From: Bacteroidota bacterium
GTDB lineage: Bacteria; Bacteroidota; Ignavibacteria; Kapaibacteriales; UBA2268
Length of the DNA: 5,582 bases
Direction: 5' to 3'
NCBI GenBank assembly: GCA_027371665.1
Contig: DAHXMP010000463.1
Location: 1-5,582 of the forward strand
The notes beneath the pieces were generated by a model. It made no database searches, was not told the DNA's origin, and worked only from the letters and a program-made list of their open reading frames with translations. Positions 1-5,582 of this stretch are shown piece by piece. The position numbers and the translations under genes are program-made. Every line of letters begins with the position of its first letter. The stretch's first letter is position 1.

Positions 1-213
1 TATGTTTATATCAATTACAAGTCCTTTAAAATCTTCTCTAAAACGTATATTCGACCCTCCCCCGAGAATTTAGCATTTGTTGTTTTTGAATAATCTTGAT
101 TCGAGCAATTCAGCAAGTTCGTAAGAACTCGCCACAGAAACATAATAGTCTGCCTTTACATCTATACCGAAAGTATTATGCAGTTTTAGTGAGTAATTTC
201 TTTTTATTTTCAC
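1..213 (-). pseudogene. murB: 5' part of murB (UDP-N-acetylenolpyruvoylglucosamine reductase), interrupted by an in-frame TAA and cut by the window edge
   Basis: MurB is the cytoplasmic FAD enzyme that uses NADPH to reduce UDP-GlcNAc-enolpyruvate to UDP-MurNAc in peptidoglycan precursor synthesis. Reading minus from a GTG at 211-213 gives 47 codons beginning VKIKRNYSLKLHNTFGIDVK. This carries the family's N-terminal NYSL..HNTFGI signature, which in MurB lies near the start of the FAD-binding domain. A TAA (70-72) follows residue 47. The same frame then continues without any shift through ILGGGSNIRFREDFKGLVID to the left edge. ILGGGSN is the glycine-rich flavin-binding loop, so homology clearly spans the stop. 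The start is supported by GGAG at 219-222, five bases upstream, and by the usual family start just before NYSL. No other in-frame start exists between the upstream TAG (277-279) and this GTG. The Arg in NIRF is also unusual, since a hydrophobic residue is normal there. Identity is confident. Whether the gene is truly broken or the base call is wrong cannot be decided here. Confidence 0.82.
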
Positions 214-218
214 ATATT

Positions 219-222
219 CTCC
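219..222 (-). promoter_or_regulatory. Shine-Dalgarno site of the murB fragment
   Basis: GGAG (within CGGAGA on the minus strand) lies five bases before the GTG at 211-213. This supports GTG as the start. An ATG overlapping it by one base (213-215) is followed directly by TGA and cannot start a protein. The site begins one base after the T-tract of the upstream terminator. Confidence 0.6.
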
Positions 223-223
223 G

Positions 224-272
224 AAAAAAATTTCAGGCTGTTCTTCTGTGTATTTGCAATTAAGAACAGCCC
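224..272 (-). terminator. Rho-independent terminator downstream of fumC
   Basis: On the minus strand GGCTGTTCTT (262-271) pairs perfectly with AAGAACAGCC (236-245). This gives a 10-bp stem, extendable by one G-U pair, closing a 16-base loop. After TGAAA comes a run of seven T (224-230). The plus strand has no T-run after the hairpin, so the terminator works only in the direction of fumC transcription. It sits 32 bases past the fumC stop codon and ends just before the murB ribosome binding site. The four-base gap between stem and T-run and the fairly large loop make it good rather than ideal. Confidence 0.75.
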
Positions 273-303
273 AAAACTAAGAATAAATCCGAAGTTTCTC
301 AAA

Positions 304-1698
304 TTATTTAAGACTTGGCCCCAGCATTTTTTCGGGCCTGACAAATTCATCGAATTTTTCTGCTGTTAGTATCCCCAGCTTAATTGCCGCATCTTTTAAC
401 GAAGTATTGTTATGGTGAGCATACTTGGCAATTTTTGCCGAGTTATCATAACCGATATGCGGGTTCAGAGCCGTTACAAGCATAAGAGTGTTATTCATAT
501 AATAATTCAATTTGTCTTTGTTTGCTTCAATACCTGTTGCACAATGTTCATTGAACATTCTCGCAGTATCGGCAAGCAGTCTCACGCTTTGCAGGAAATT
601 GTAAATTATCACAGGTTTGAAAACATTCAATTCAAAATTACCCGAAGCACCGCCTAAGTTTACTGCTACGTCGTTAGCCATTACCTGGACAGCCACCATC
701 GTCATAGCTTCCGATTGTGTCGGATTTACTTTTCCTGGCATGATTGAAGAACCCGGTTCGTTCTCCGGAATATTCAGCTCTCCGAGTCCGCAGCGCGGTC
801 CTGAAGCGAGCCATCGAACATCGTTTGCAATTTTCATAAATGAAGCGGCTATTGATTTCATAGCTCCATGTGCGAAGACTAATGCGTCGTGTGTTGCCAG
901 TGCTTCGAATTTGTTGGGAGCACTCACAAAAGGAAGCCCCGTCAGTTCGGCAATTTTTTTCGCAGACCTTTCTGCAAATTCGGGATGTGCATTTAATCCC
1001 GTACCGACAGCAGTACCACCCAAAGCTAATTCATACAAGCCGGGTAAAACGAGATTAATTCTAATGATAGCCATATCGAGCTGCTGGACATAACCCGAAA
1101 ATTCCTGACCGAGTGTTAAAGGAACCGCATCCATCAGGTGTGTTCTTCCGGATTTTATAATGTCTTTAAATTCCTCTGATTTTTTATGTAATGTCTCTCT
1201 CAGAATTGCTAATGAAGGCAACAGTCTGTGGTTGATTTGTTCTGCCGCCGCAATGTGCATAGCAGTAGGAAAAGTGTCGTTCGAGCTTTGGGATTTATTT
1301 ACATCGTCATTCGGATGAACAGGCTTCTTGCTTCCCATTTCACCGCCTGCAATCTCAATTGCACGGTTTGAGATTACTTCGTTGCTGTTCATATTCGATT
1401 GAGTCCCCGACCCCGTCTGCCAGATGGATAGTGGAAAGTGAGCATCGAGTTTACCCCCGATAACTTCGTCTGCGGCTTTAACAATTAATTCTGCTTTGTC
1501 TTTAGGCAGAACTCCCAAATCTGCATTAACGAGTGCGGCGGCTTTTTTCAGGATACCCATTGCTCGTATGATTTCACGCGGCATTTTCTCGATGCCAATT
1601 TCAAAGTGAATAAGTGACCGGGCTGATTGTGCTCCCCAGTAAACATCGGATGGAACTTCGATTTCACCCATTGAATCTTTTTCAATTCTTGTTTTCAT
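304..1698 (-). CDS. fumC: Fumarate hydratase, class II
   Basis: This enzyme converts fumarate and water to L-malate, reversibly, in the TCA cycle. Class II fumarases are iron-free, oxygen-stable cytoplasmic homotetramers. The 464-residue length matches the roughly 460-470 usual for FumC. The N-terminus (MKTRIEKDSMGEIEVP) aligns with FumC without extension. Visible motifs are TGSGTQSNMNSNE at 95-107 (substrate site), HPNDDVNKSQSSND at 128-141, GRTHLMDAVPLTLGQE at 184-199 with the expected catalytic His187, and the superfamily signature GSSIMPGKVNP at 316-326, whose flexible loop carries the catalytic serine (Ser317 or Ser318). The motif set and C-terminal domain favour fumarase over aspartase or argininosuccinate lyase. 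A weak GGA (1706-1708) lies seven bases before the ATG. The stop is TAA, followed by a hairpin terminator. The 171-bp upstream gap suggests its own promoter. Nothing looks damaged. Confidence 0.97.
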   Translation of the reverse strand: MKTRIEKDSMGEIEVPSDVYWGAQSARSLIHFEIGIEKMPREIIRAMGILKKAAALVNADLGVLPKDKAELIVKAADEVIGGKLDAHFPLSIWQTGSGTQSNMNSNEVISNRAIEIAGGEMGSKKPVHPNDDVNKSQSSNDTFPTAMHIAAAEQINHRLLPSLAILRETLHKKSEEFKDIIKSGRTHLMDAVPLTLGQEFSGYVQQLDMAIIRINLVLPGLYELALGGTAVGTGLNAHPEFAERSAKKIAELTGLPFVSAPNKFEALATHDALVFAHGAMKSIAASFMKIANDVRWLASGPRCGLGELNIPENEPGSSIMPGKVNPTQSEAMTMVAVQVMANDVAVNLGGASGNFELNVFKPVIIYNFLQSVRLLADTARMFNEHCATGIEANKDKLNYYMNNTLMLVTALNPHIGYDNSAKIAKYAHHNNTSLKDAAIKLGILTAEKFDEFVRPEKMLGPSLK

Positions 1699-1869
1699 TT
1701 TAAAATCCGGTTTGTTTTACATATTGTAATAATTGTTTTATAGAATAATTTAACTTACAAAATAATTTAAAAAAGAGGAAATTGCGGCTGTTAATAATGT
1801 TTAATTGTACTGTCTAAAATATTTTTTAAAAAATATATTTATAAATATTTGATTTAAAGAAATTTTTCA
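1699..1869. other. A/T-rich intergenic spacer between ribE and fumC
   Basis: These 171 bases contain no supportable gene. Near the ribE end are two overlapping A/T-only palindromes (1819-1836 and 1835-1848). On the minus strand a TACAAT hexamer (1724-1729) could be a -10 element for fumC, but there is no good -35 at the right distance, nor a clear Bacteroidota TTTG / TAnnTTTG pair. A promoter for fumC is expected here from the layout but cannot be placed with confidence. Confidence 0.5.
1819..1848. repeat. Pair of overlapping A/T-only palindromes
   Basis: ATATTTTTTAAAAAATAT (1819-1836) is a perfect 18-bp palindrome. It overlaps ATATTTATAAATAT (1835-1848), a perfect 14-bp palindrome. Both are built only of A and T, start about 20 bases after the ribE stop codon, and would form weak hairpins in RNA. 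They could help end the ribE transcript or simply be flexible or curved DNA upstream of fumC. Palindromes of this kind can also arise by chance in such A/T-rich sequence. Confidence 0.4.
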
Positions 1870-2526
1870 TCACATCCCCGGCTGATCAATGAACAGCTCC
1901 AGAGACGATTTTCCGGATTTTGTTCGATTATTATTCGTATAAGGTTCAGTAAGGCTCTCCACATACTTCCCTATAATATCAAATTCGAGATTTAGTTCGG
2001 TTCCTGTTTTCAATTCTTTGAAGGTAGTTGTTTCCCAAGTATGGGGAATTACTGAAACCATAAACCGGTTGATATCTTTTTTTGCAATGGTAAGGCTGAC
2101 TCCGTCAATACATATCGAACCGAGTGGAACGACATATTTTGAAAATTCGGAGGGAAATTCAATCCAAATCAATTTCCCGGTTCCTTCACTTTGAATTTTT
2201 TGCACTCTGCCTGTGCAGTCAACATGTCCCTGCACGAGATGCCCTCCAAGCCTTCCTCCGAGCTTCATAGCTCTTTCTAAGTTAATTTTTCTTCCAGCCG
2301 TGAATTGTCCTAAAGTCGTTTTACGAATTGTTTCTTCGACAGCTTCAGTTGTAAAATCGTAGTTGGTTCTCGATACAACCGTAAGGCATACGCCGTTGAC
2401 AGCAACTGAATCATCTATTTTTAAATCATCCAAAACGGTTTTTGCAGTTACTGAAATTCTTTTCGAACCGGAAACCGTCGTAATACTTTTTAAAGTTCCT
2501 ATTTCTTCGATTAAACCTGTAAACAT
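1870..2526 (-). CDS. ribE: Riboflavin synthase, alpha chain
   Basis: This enzyme catalyses the last step of riboflavin synthesis: two 6,7-dimethyl-8-ribityllumazine molecules dismutate to riboflavin and a pyrimidine intermediate that is recycled. It acts as a cytoplasmic trimer. The 218 residues contain the two tandem lumazine-binding barrels of the family. Barrel one starts with the diagnostic MFTGLIEEIG and has GVCLTVVSR at 45-53. The junction GGHLVQGHVDCTG (94-106) begins barrel two, which repeats the pattern as GVSLTIAKK (142-150) and ends in the EFDIIGKYVESL helix region (181-192). A tail of about 25 residues follows and is not conserved as far as can be judged. The ATG is fixed by MFTG and by AGGA (2532-2535) five bases upstream. 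It lies 39 bases after rnr, so co-transcription is likely. The gene is called ribE or ribC in different species. No other rib gene is nearby. Confidence 0.95.
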   Translation of the reverse strand: MFTGLIEEIGTLKSITTVSGSKRISVTAKTVLDDLKIDDSVAVNGVCLTVVSRTNYDFTTEAVEETIRKTTLGQFTAGRKINLERAMKLGGRLGGHLVQGHVDCTGRVQKIQSEGTGKLIWIEFPSEFSKYVVPLGSICIDGVSLTIAKKDINRFMVSVIPHTWETTTFKELKTGTELNLEFDIIGKYVESLTEPYTNNNRTKSGKSSLELFIDQPGM

Positions 2527-2531
2527 TGGTA

Positions 2532-2535
2532 TCCT
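2532..2535 (-). promoter_or_regulatory. Shine-Dalgarno site of ribE
   Basis: AGGA on the minus strand lies five bases before the ribE ATG, inside the 39-bp rnr-ribE gap. It is one of the clearer ribosome binding sites in the window. It supports independent translation of ribE from a shared rnr-ribE message. Confidence 0.55.
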
Positions 2536-2565
2536 AAATAATTTTACTGCTAATATAATATTTTT

Positions 2566-4707
2566 TTAAGAAACCCTGCTAGTAACAAAAACGAGGTCAA
2601 TACGCCTGTTCTCTAAATTTACATGAGAAATTCTTACACGAATTCTCTGGCCGAAACTTATAACTTTCTTTTTATTGCTTCCAACAAGCCTTTGTCCCTT
2701 TTCATCATAATTATAATAATCGTCTCTTAAATCCCTCATATGTAGCAAACCTTCAGCATACAAATCATCGAGAAGGACAAAGGCACCGAAATTTACTATT
2801 CCTGATACTGTGCCAAAAAATTCTTTACCGATAAAATGTTTTGCCATTATTGATTGGGTAAGCTTGACAGAAGCCCTTTCGGCTTCTGTTGCTACTCTTT
2901 CTCTTTCTGTACAATATTCTCCTATTTCCTTTAGCTCGTTTTCAAGATTCCTTGTTCTTTCAGCTTTAATCGTTCCGTTTGAATATTCTTTTATCAATCT
3001 GTGAACGATTAGGTCAGGGTATCTTCTTATCGGCGAGGTAAAATGTGTGTAATTTTTAAAACCTAAGCCGTAATGACCGATGTTTTCGGTTGAATACTCG
3101 GCTTTTGCCATTGCTCTTAAAAGTAATTGATTAGCTATAGGCTTCTCAGGACGGTTCTCAAACTTCCTGAGAAACTTGTTTATTTCCTTCGAGTTCCTCA
3201 CATTAAATGCTAATTCGATATTAAAAGTCTTAAAAAATTCTTTTACCTCGTTTATTCTTTCCGGCAGAGGTTCATCGTGTACCCTGTATAAAAAGGGGAG
3301 AGTGCCATTATAATTTTGATGTTTTGAAAGAATTTTAATATGTGAGGCTACCGCCTGGTTCGCAACCAGCATACACTCTTCGACCAGATTCGTTGCCGGA
3401 GTGCTTTTTTTCAATTTTGCTTCCAATGGTTCTTTGTTTTCATCGAGAATGAATTTTACTTCCGAAGTATCGAAATCTATACCGCCTTTGTCAAATCTTT
3501 TTTTTCTTAGTGTACAGGCAAGTTTGTTAAGATTAATCAGCATTTCGGAATAATCTCCATTACCCGTTTTTAATATCTCATCAACTTCATCGTAAGTAAA
3601 TCTTCTCTTACTTTTTATTATGGACTTTTGAATATTGTAAGTATTTAATGTACCTGTCTTTGTATATTCCAAAAATACAGAAAAAGCAAGACGGACTCTA
3701 TTCGGTTGCAGTGAGCAAATTTTATTTGAAAGAATTTCCGGGAGCATTGGTATAACGCGGTCAACGAGATAGACGCTATTCCCGCGCCGGCGTGCTTCAG
3801 TGTCAATAATTGTTCCCTCTTTAACATAATGACTGACATCTGCAATGTGGACTCCGAGTTTATAATTTCCGTTAGGCAGGAATTCTAGAGAAAGAGCATC
3901 ATCAAAATCTTTAGCATCATTCGGGTCAATTGTTACGATAACTTTTTTTCTTAAATCAGTTCTTTTGTTTATTAATCCGCTATTTACTGGTTTGGCTGCC
4001 TTCTCAGCTTCTTTTATCACATCTAATACAAAATCGTTCGGAAGATGAAATTCATTTATAACAGAACCATAATCTGTTATAAACTTTTTTGACTTCTTCA
4101 GAATTTCCTTTACTTCAGCCTGGGGAGTTTGCATGCCTTCATCCGACTCTATCATATTTGCTAATACTCTATCCCCGTTTTTTGCTCCGTTTAGATATTT
4201 CTGCGGTACCAGGAAATCTACATAATATTTATAGCTCTCCGGTATAAGATAATTAAAACCGCCGTCAAATTCTATTATGCCGATAACCGTGTGTTCTGCT
4301 CTCGATACAACCTTGACAACCTCACCCCTGTATTTTTCGCCTTTATGTAAATGTAAAAGTTTTACCTCGACCGTATCACCCTCGAATGAATACATCAGGT
4401 GTTTCTTTTTGATAGAAATTCTTTTGAAATTCTTCATTTTCGTATCAACATAAGCACTGTTATTCCGGATTTTTACAATCCCTTTGATTATTTCGTTTTC
4501 ATCATTATTTTGTAGTGAATATCTTCTTCTTGTTGATTTTTCAATAATGTTATGATTACTTAATTCTTTTAATACCAATTTTAGTTTTTGATAATCAGAG
4601 GTATCAGATTTTATACAAAGATATTTTGACAATTCATGAAGTTGAACGGGCCTGTTGAATTCTTTTAGAGTATTTAATATTTTTTCAGAAAGTATATTTT
4701 TTTCCAT
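2566..4707 (-). CDS. rnr: Ribonuclease R (RNB-family 3'-5' exoribonuclease)
   Basis: RNase R degrades RNA processively from the 3' end, including structured RNA, with roles in mRNA, rRNA and tmRNA-linked turnover. The 713 residues show the family order. A winged-helix HTH covers about 8-63. Two cold-shock/OB domains follow, about 74-135 and 138-190. The RNB catalytic domain spans about 248-575, an ERERVATEAER helix lies at 601-611, and the S1 RNA-binding domain covers about 626-708. The active-site motif TIDPNDAKDFDDA (259-271) retains all four expected acidic residues: Asp261, Asp267, Asp269 and Asp270. HFTSPIRRYPDL (555-566) supplies the conserved catalytic arginine. The N-terminal HTH and ability to name all RNB elements favour RNase R over RNase II. 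It is shorter than the 813-residue E. coli protein because it ends a few residues after S1, without the basic tail. No Shine-Dalgarno is seen before the ATG. The stop is TAA, 39 bases before ribE. Confidence 0.95.
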   Translation of the reverse strand: MEKNILSEKILNTLKEFNRPVQLHELSKYLCIKSDTSDYQKLKLVLKELSNHNIIEKSTRRRYSLQNNDENEIIKGIVKIRNNSAYVDTKMKNFKRISIKKKHLMYSFEGDTVEVKLLHLHKGEKYRGEVVKVVSRAEHTVIGIIEFDGGFNYLIPESYKYYVDFLVPQKYLNGAKNGDRVLANMIESDEGMQTPQAEVKEILKKSKKFITDYGSVINEFHLPNDFVLDVIKEAEKAAKPVNSGLINKRTDLRKKVIVTIDPNDAKDFDDALSLEFLPNGNYKLGVHIADVSHYVKEGTIIDTEARRRGNSVYLVDRVIPMLPEILSNKICSLQPNRVRLAFSVFLEYTKTGTLNTYNIQKSIIKSKRRFTYDEVDEILKTGNGDYSEMLINLNKLACTLRKKRFDKGGIDFDTSEVKFILDENKEPLEAKLKKSTPATNLVEECMLVANQAVASHIKILSKHQNYNGTLPFLYRVHDEPLPERINEVKEFFKTFNIELAFNVRNSKEINKFLRKFENRPEKPIANQLLLRAMAKAEYSTENIGHYGLGFKNYTHFTSPIRRYPDLIVHRLIKEYSNGTIKAERTRNLENELKEIGEYCTERERVATEAERASVKLTQSIMAKHFIGKEFFGTVSGIVNFGAFVLLDDLYAEGLLHMRDLRDDYYNYDEKGQRLVGSNKKKVISFGQRIRVRISHVNLENRRIDLVFVTSRVS

Positions 4708-4727
4708 CTTGTTTTGCTTATTTTATT

Positions 4728-4733
4728 ATTATA
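4728..4733 (-). promoter_or_regulatory. Possible -10 element upstream of rnr
   Basis: A perfect TATAAT on the minus strand ends 20 bases before the rnr ATG, inside the 93-bp gap. No convincing -35 hexamer is seen about 17 bases upstream. The nearby TTTG is much too close to be the Bacteroidota -33 element. It would imply a very short A-rich leader without a Shine-Dalgarno. Such a hexamer can occur by chance in DNA this A/T-rich. Confidence 0.25.
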
Positions 4734-4770
4734 GACGTATCAAATGCATTTAACTTTACGCCTGAAGGAT

Positions 4771-4786
4771 GAAAAAATTTTTTTTC
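4771..4786. other. A/T stem between the GGDEF-like gene and rnr
   Basis: G-A6-T8-C lies about 15 bases before the stop codon end of the GGDEF-like gene as read on the plus strand, that is, just downstream of it in transcription. It can fold into an A/T hairpin and resembles a very weak terminator. Without a G/C stem, termination is doubtful. It is listed because it is the only structural candidate separating the two transcription units. Confidence 0.2.
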
Positions 4787-4800
4787 TTGGTGATTAATTA

Positions 4801-5580
4801 TCATGTGAAAACTGTTACGCAATTTGTTTTCCCTGCCGAAATTTCAAGGACTTTTTTTGTGTTGGAAACAAGCTCGTCAACTTTTTTTAGTTTTCCTGCC
4901 TCTGCGAGGCCAATACTTACTGTAACATTAAATCTTTTTGCATTAATTGCGAAGTCGGATGTGGCTATTTCCGAACGTAGTCTTTCTGCCCAGATTTTTG
5001 ATTCACTAAGGCTTACTCCTACCATTACAATTCCTAATGTAGTCGAATCAACTCTTCCGAAAATGTCATAACTCCTGATATGTTTGTGAATGATTTTAAC
5101 GACATGATTGAATACCTGTTCCAACCTGTCCCGGTGTTGTTCGGGGTCAAAAGAGGCATACCTGTCAACCTGAACAAGGCAGAAAGTAAAATTACCCTTG
5201 CTTGCTACATTTCTTTGTAATTCTTCTTCAAGACGCTGATATAGTGCAGGCGGGTTGTATAGCCCTGTTGCAATATCTATCAGTGAGCTGAATTGTAAAA
5301 CTTTGAAAAATTGTATTTGTTCAAGCGATGCTCCGGCATGTTCCCCTAATGTTTCAAGTATATTTACATCGTATGATGTCATATTCGTCGGGCTTTTCCC
5401 TTCGACAAACAATGCTCCGTAATTATTCGTAAAAGTCTTTAACGGAACTGCAACAAAATAGCCTTTTCCTGAATGTGCTTCATTAGGATTAAATCGTATC
5501 GTTTGCTCTTCGACAGGTGACTCATATACTTGAAACATTAGGGGAACATGCCGGAGCATCGCTTGAACAAATACAATTTT
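4801..5580 (-). CDS. GAF / degenerate GGDEF domain protein, 5' end missing or chimeric
   Basis: The frame is open to the right edge. From an internal ATG (5557-5559) it reads 252 residues. Residues about 13-88 resemble the C-terminal half of a GAF sensor domain: GYFVAVPLKTFTNNYGALFVEG (33-54), then the exit helix with LGEHAGASLEQIQFF. Residues about 92-252 follow the GGDEF fold: IDIATGLYN (94-102), VQVDRYASF (129-137) with a possible metal-site Asp132, IRSYDIFGR (161-169), AERLR (191-195) and VTVSIGLAEAG (212-222). The signature GGDEF turn after FGR is replaced by VDSTT (170-174), so cyclic di-GMP synthesis is unlikely. A structural, binding or dimerising role is an inference. Codons for residues 1-12 lie in 5524-5582, a perfect inverted copy of the gene's own 5305-5363, so they are probably not native. 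The reliable coding part is 4801-5523. The stop is TGA, 93 bases before rnr. The ligand and partners are unknown. Confidence 0.8.
   Translation of the reverse strand, partial: KIVFVQAMLRHVPLMFQVYESPVEEQTIRFNPNEAHSGKGYFVAVPLKTFTNNYGALFVEGKSPTNMTSYDVNILETLGEHAGASLEQIQFFKVLQFSSLIDIATGLYNPPALYQRLEEELQRNVASKGNFTFCLVQVDRYASFDPEQHRDRLEQVFNHVVKIIHKHIRSYDIFGRVDSTTLGIVMVGVSLSESKIWAERLRSEIATSDFAINAKRFNVTVSIGLAEAGKLKKVDELVSNTKKVLEISAGKTNCVTVFT
5305..5363 (+). repeat. Inverted repeat arm 1 (inside the GAF coding region)
   Basis: These 59 bases match the reverse complement of 5524-5582 without a mismatch. On the minus strand this arm encodes the GAF exit helix in the frame of the protein (roughly ILETLGEHAGASLEQIQFF) and connects smoothly to the GGDEF-like domain. 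It is therefore the native copy. Confidence 0.95.
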
Positions 5581-5582
5581 TC
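5524..5582 (-). repeat. Inverted repeat arm 2, ending exactly at the window edge
   Basis: This is the reverse complement of 5305-5363, 59 of 59 bases, separated from it by 160 bases. Identity breaks at 5523/5364 and runs out at the window edge, so the full length is unknown. Read in the direction of the gene, it codes antisense of the GAF helix (MLRHVPLMFQVY), which has no sign of being a real domain. A fold-back or chimeric contig end is the simplest explanation; a natural duplication is possible but less likely. Confidence 0.9.

Noticed and set aside
55..63. Possible frameshift at the G-run in the murB glycine motif
   Set aside because: Counting the run gives five G on the minus strand, which keeps GGGSN in frame with the upstream part; only the TAA interrupts it.
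70..72. Selenocysteine-like or reassigned stop codon in murB
   Set aside because: The codon is TAA, not TGA or TAG, and TAA ends fumC and rnr in this window, so a general reassignment is not supported.
412..1058. Shorter plus-strand open frames at 412-657 and 870-1058
   Set aside because: Both are antisense shadows of fumC without ribosome binding sites or protein-like composition.
617..1093. 158-codon open frame on the plus strand opposite fumC
   Set aside because: It lies wholly antisense to a clear fumC, has no recognisable domain, and is explained by the codon pattern of the real gene.
2527..2565. FMN riboswitch before ribE
   Set aside because: The gap is 39 bases, far too short for the RFN element, and shows no matching structure.
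2363..5071. Plus-strand open frames at 2363-2569, 2810-3004 and 4769-5071, and a minus-strand one at 3645-3845
   Set aside because: All overlap ribE, rnr or the GGDEF-like gene in other frames and show no family motifs.
5364..5523. Invertible (phase-variable) segment between the 59-bp arms
   Set aside because: No recombinase gene or promoter is visible, the spacer is ordinary in-frame coding sequence, and the outer arm ends at the sequence edge, which points to an artefact. It is not fully excluded.
1..5582. tRNA or rRNA genes, CRISPR arrays, insertion sequences
   Set aside because: No cloverleaf, rRNA-like stretch, spaced direct repeat array or transposase was seen on reading both strands by eye.

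Overview
The window is an AT-rich bacterial fragment with every recognisable gene on the minus strand. The upstream end of the transcripts is therefore at the high-coordinate side. Leaders are AT-rich and Shine-Dalgarno sequences are present but often weak. The MurB-like protein resembles the Bacteroidota form and RNase R is compact. Together these fit a low-GC member of the Bacteroidota/Chlorobiota (FCB) group, possibly Ignavibacteria-like; this placement is an inference without a database search. The content is mostly core housekeeping, with no phage, transposon, CRISPR or defence genes.

Read in the direction of transcription, the window starts with the 3' part of a GAF plus degenerate-GGDEF protein (4801 to the right edge). 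A 93-bp spacer with a possible promoter follows, then rnr (RNase R, 2566-4707). After 39 bp comes ribE (riboflavin synthase alpha chain, 1870-2526). A 171-bp A/T-rich spacer leads to fumC (class II fumarase, 304-1698), which is followed by a good intrinsic terminator (224-272). Last is the 5' end of a murB homologue (1-213), cut by the left edge. rnr and ribE probably share a transcript. fumC probably has its own promoter. The murB fragment begins directly behind the fumC terminator. The genes serve unrelated jobs (RNA decay, flavin synthesis, TCA cycle, peptidoglycan precursors), so this is a housekeeping cluster rather than one pathway.

Two places are abnormal. First, the last 59 bases (5524-5582) are a perfect inverted copy of 5305-5363, a segment inside the GAF coding sequence. 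The right edge therefore looks like a fold-back or chimeric join, and the apparent N-terminus of that protein is probably not native. Second, the murB fragment has an in-frame TAA (70-72) immediately before its glycine-rich ILGGGSN flavin-binding motif, with intact reading on both sides. That means a pseudogene, a base-call error, or something stranger. No convincing new biological system was found. These two anomalies and the terminator/murB arrangement most deserve checking.
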